A stretch of 64,000 nt of DNA, taken from assembly GCA_905183005.1 (NCBI GenBank), contig CAJJDO010000068.1, forward strand, positions 62,001 through 126,000. The letters are read 5' to 3'. The position numbers and the translations under genes were made by a program. Under the pieces are notes generated by a model that was not told the DNA's origin, did not search any database, and saw only the letters and a program-made list of their open reading frames with translations. Below, one piece after another: positions 61,501-64,000 of this stretch (the first letter of the stretch is position 1; each line of letters begins with the position of its first letter). The DNA comes from Paramecium pentaurelia (lineage: Eukaryota > Ciliophora > Oligohymenophorea > Peniculida > Parameciidae).

Positions 61501-62310
61501 TAGAAGAGGTTAAATATAGAAACGTGTTGCTTTTAGAGATGATTTACATTTTGCTACTAAAAAAGAAATTGAGATATATGGTAAAATATAAGGACTTAAA
61601 ACACAGAATAAAAGAAGATTAATTATAGGACTAAGTCATTAACTTAAATAATTAGATTTGATTGCAGAAAGATAGGTTGAGATTACATCTAAAGAACTTT
61701 AGTAATAAAAAGAAGATTTAGAAAGAGCTTTAAAGAAAAAATGGTTTTGTTATTAACCAATTGAATAATGGTTTAAAGAATTAGTCTAAGAAACAGTAGA
61801 AGAAATTTATCATCCAGATCTTCTTTTATCAGAAACTGAATTTAAAGAATACATTCAAATCAGCTTCAATGAATAAAAGAAATTATTAGAATCCTTAAGA
61901 GCAGAACTTATTTTAGGTGTATAAAATGAAAGAGATGAAGTGATTTAAGAATAGAAGTAATATATTTTAATTTATTAATTAGATTCAATCCAGAATTACC
62001 AGAAATTTAAAATTTAGCATAATAATTAACTGTTGCTGAATCTTTACATGTAGAAGGACTTATTGAAGAAATTGAACCTACTGAAACTTTATTTATTGGC
62101 AAAAAAGGAACAACTCTAAAAATAGGAGGAGAATTACCAATTCAATTAAATGAAACTTAATATAGAGAATTAAGAACTAAAATGATTGGAAGAGTTGAAT
62201 ATTTGGTAGGTGATTGGGCTTAAGAACCAAAACTTATAGATTAAATTGATATTGAATTATTGTATGATAAAATTCAATAGATTTAAGATAAGAATAGAAA
62301 TAAAAAATGA
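58535..62310 (+). CDS. HIBCH/enoyl-CoA hydratase-fold protein with ~950-residue extension (mS47-like?)
   Basis: Introns 58806-58830, 59054-59076 and 61957-61982 leave 1,233 residues. Residues ~60-230 are a crotonase domain: LAVYFGKYNKVLMPIITGEA, then SGSMAALACSTPFQFFDQKG, RFNDVNRGFVPHAGATFHLS and LGLFYALTGRWLKNEEALNL, closest in wording to 3-hydroxyisobutyryl-CoA hydrolases. Residues 300-1,233 are helical with two or three coiled coils and end in a small beta-rich domain (LFIGKKGTTLKIGGELPIQL). HIBCH-like proteins serve as subunit mS47 in mitoribosomes of ciliates, plants and kinetoplastids, so a large mitoribosomal subunit is my best guess. The oxyanion Glu positions of active HIBCH are not evident. 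The start could be the second ATG (58538). Confidence 0.8.
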
Positions 62311-62398
62311 TGATTAATTTTATACATTTTATAAGAGTATAACAAAATATAATATCTAAGACTGATTGATTAATTTAATTACATATTATTTTTATAAA

Positions 62399-64000
62399 TC
62401 ATTGGTCCTATATCAAAGGCTCATGGATATTTGAGTGTTCAATTGATTGATGTATGGATTGCTCTGAATTAATAATTCTATTCAAAGTTGATTCACAACC
62501 TGAATATGCAGCTTCTAATTGAAGAATATCCATAAGCTAAGCTAAAATCTCTCATTGATTAATTACCTTATAAGGATATGGCATTCTTAAAATCTTCTGT
62601 ATTTTAACAAACCAATAATTTATCTCCTAATTCTTCAATCAATACAATTAATACTATAAGATAAACATTCTTATTTGTTGACATCTTTCTTATTATTAAA
62701 CTCCAAATATTATATAAAGGTAAAGATTAAACTATATTAGTGTAAAAACAAATTAGAATGTCATATATAATATTTTCTATAGCAATATCATAAATTTTGC
62801 AATGTTTTATCAGATTTTAATGTTGAAACTCCAAATATTATATGACTGTCTCTTAAGGACAAAATTAGGCATCATCTTTGACTAATGGGTATCGAATATT
62901 TCTCATTAAATCTAAGAATGATGCAAATAACCAAAATGCTTGAGCTTCTGAATCAAATTTATCACCAAAAACAGGATTTGATAGTTTATAGAAAAAGTGT
63001 GAATGAGTAATACAAATAAATTTACTTGCTATTGTGAATAATATATTGAGTATTGTCACATTCAATTAAATTCCTCTAACATTACAATAAATCAAAAATG
63101 TCATTAACATACCTTGACATTATTTATGTTAATTTGCTTAAATAACTGGTAATTTGTTCATAAATTCATTTACATCTTTCTCCAAAGGTAAATTCAAATT
63201 TGGAATTAATTTTAATTATTAATAAATTTTAACATTTTCTCCAATATCAACAAAATCTTAGAAATTTCTTTTAAGGATATCTATGATAGGTTTAACTACT
63301 TTATCCATTCCATCTAAAGAAGAAAACCAAGCTGTAGGAATACAATGAGGTTATAAACAAATATTCTCTATATAAAATCTTTAATATAGATTTTAAATTT
63401 CTTCACTATATCTATCAATTTCGAGACTATATCTCACAGTTTCTACAATAGGAATCTAAATGGATATATATTTATTACTGGTGTTCTCTATTCAATAATC
63501 TTTACAGCTATCTTTCTGAGAATACTATTTAATTAAATGAACTTCAATCTATCTAAGAATATAGGGTCTATATTTGAATGTTCGAGTATATCCATTTCTA
63601 CAAATATTTTTGATGGTCCAAATTCTAATTATACCCAAAAGGATCGACCTTCATATAAATATTGAACCAAATCCTGCAATTATATTCTAAGAACTTTTGA
63701 AGCTGTATTAGTTTCTTATTTATTAATAATTTATATTTACTAATTGTATCTATAACTTATAGGTCCAGAAAATCTTTAAATCCAAAATTTTCAACAGTAA
63801 CTGATGTATTACCACATACACCAAGCAAACCATCTTTAAATATCCAAGTTGTAAAGTCTCTTCTTCTTTATTAACTCATCTAAGTAAGTAAACGTATCTT
63901 GTAATAGGGGTTTTACTCAATATGATATTGTAAACCATCTAATATTTTTGTGTTTTCAATATCTTTTGTGTTTTCTGTTCTCTATAATAATTTGTTATAA
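62399..64000 (-). CDS. TBC-like domain protein lacking the catalytic Arg, 5' end outside window
   Basis: The frame runs off the right edge (64000) and ends at TGA 62399-62401. Introns at 63715-63740, 63456-63478 and 62542-62566 keep it open, about 509 residues visible. The C-terminal half resembles a TBC domain: NLPLEKDVNEFMNKLPVIQA, KQCQGMLMTFLIYCN, EAQAFWLFASFLDLMRN, and VYLIVLIVLIEELGDKLLVC. In the usual IxxDxxR motif the Arg is Glu (LEKDVNE), so GAP activity may be lost, although a Gln is kept in CQG. The N-terminal visible part (SKIFVEMDILEHSNID and onward) is not recognised. Similar catalytically dead TBC proteins act as Rab scaffolds. Assignment is by pattern only. Confidence 0.6.

Noticed and set aside
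1..64000. Search for tRNA, rRNA, snRNA, CRISPR, IS elements and telomere repeats
   Set aside because: I saw no cloverleaf-like GGTTCGAATCC box, no rRNA core, no regular spaced repeats, no transposase and no C4A2/C3A3 telomeric repeats. A covariance-model scan would be needed to exclude a small RNA gene.

Overview
The window looks like macronuclear DNA of a Paramecium-type ciliate. TAA and TAG are read as glutamine in every well-supported gene and TGA is the only stop. The DNA is very AT-rich, and genes are cut by tiny introns of about 21-31 nt, mostly GTA...TAG, that must be removed to keep known domains in frame. A complete trichocyst matrix protein gene supports this. Nothing looks prokaryotic or viral, and I saw no transposon, CRISPR array, rRNA or tRNA. 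All gene models below come from reading the ciliate code by hand and choosing introns that restore frame; most give coding lengths divisible by three.

I recognise about 41 protein-coding genes and one broken ORF, on both strands, often separated by only 7-80 bp. 1-16600: end of an SP-RING SUMO ligase, an intronless 2,074-residue TPR protein with a degenerate kinase-like motif, a RING protein, a Rab GTPase, 14-3-3, a TBC1D22-type Rab GAP, a short Sfi1-like protein, a membrane protein, an ABHD17-like hydrolase and a small membrane protein. 16600-29900: COPI alpha subunit, stomatin-like 2, a CEP131-like protein, a Q-rich protein, an LRR/coiled-coil protein, the trichocyst matrix protein and a short-repeat protein. 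29900-41100: a long coiled-coil protein, a C2/membrane protein, a Cys-rich secreted protein, ribosomal protein uS2 (RPSA), a coiled-coil protein, an AGC kinase, a Pumilio protein and an unknown. 41100-53900: SF-assemblin, an NAA60-like acetyltransferase, a membrane RING-H2 protein, a WASP-family protein, a Zn-finger/coiled-coil protein, NADP-isocitrate dehydrogenase, POP5, a hotdog thioesterase, a Cdh1-type APC/C activator, a CFAP157-like coiled-coil protein and a bromodomain-ET protein. 54000-64000: three unknowns including a 1,046-residue Q/N-rich protein, a very long HIBCH/mS47-like protein, and the end of a degenerate TBC protein.

There is no sign of one operon or dedicated system. Several neighbours do share a theme, namely basal body, cilium and cortex structure (Sfi1-like, CEP131-like, LRR/coiled-coil, SF-assemblin, CFAP157-like) and membrane traffic and actin (Rab, two TBC proteins, COPI alpha, WASP). 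This may only reflect the cell biology of ciliates. The points most worth checking are the fused HIBCH protein, the pseudokinase-TPR protein, the Pumilio RNA-code match, the -KANL end on isocitrate dehydrogenase, two stop-less 3n introns, one 40-nt intron, a broken ORF near 24.5 kb and a 1.5-kb gene-poor stretch that may hold a gene relic.
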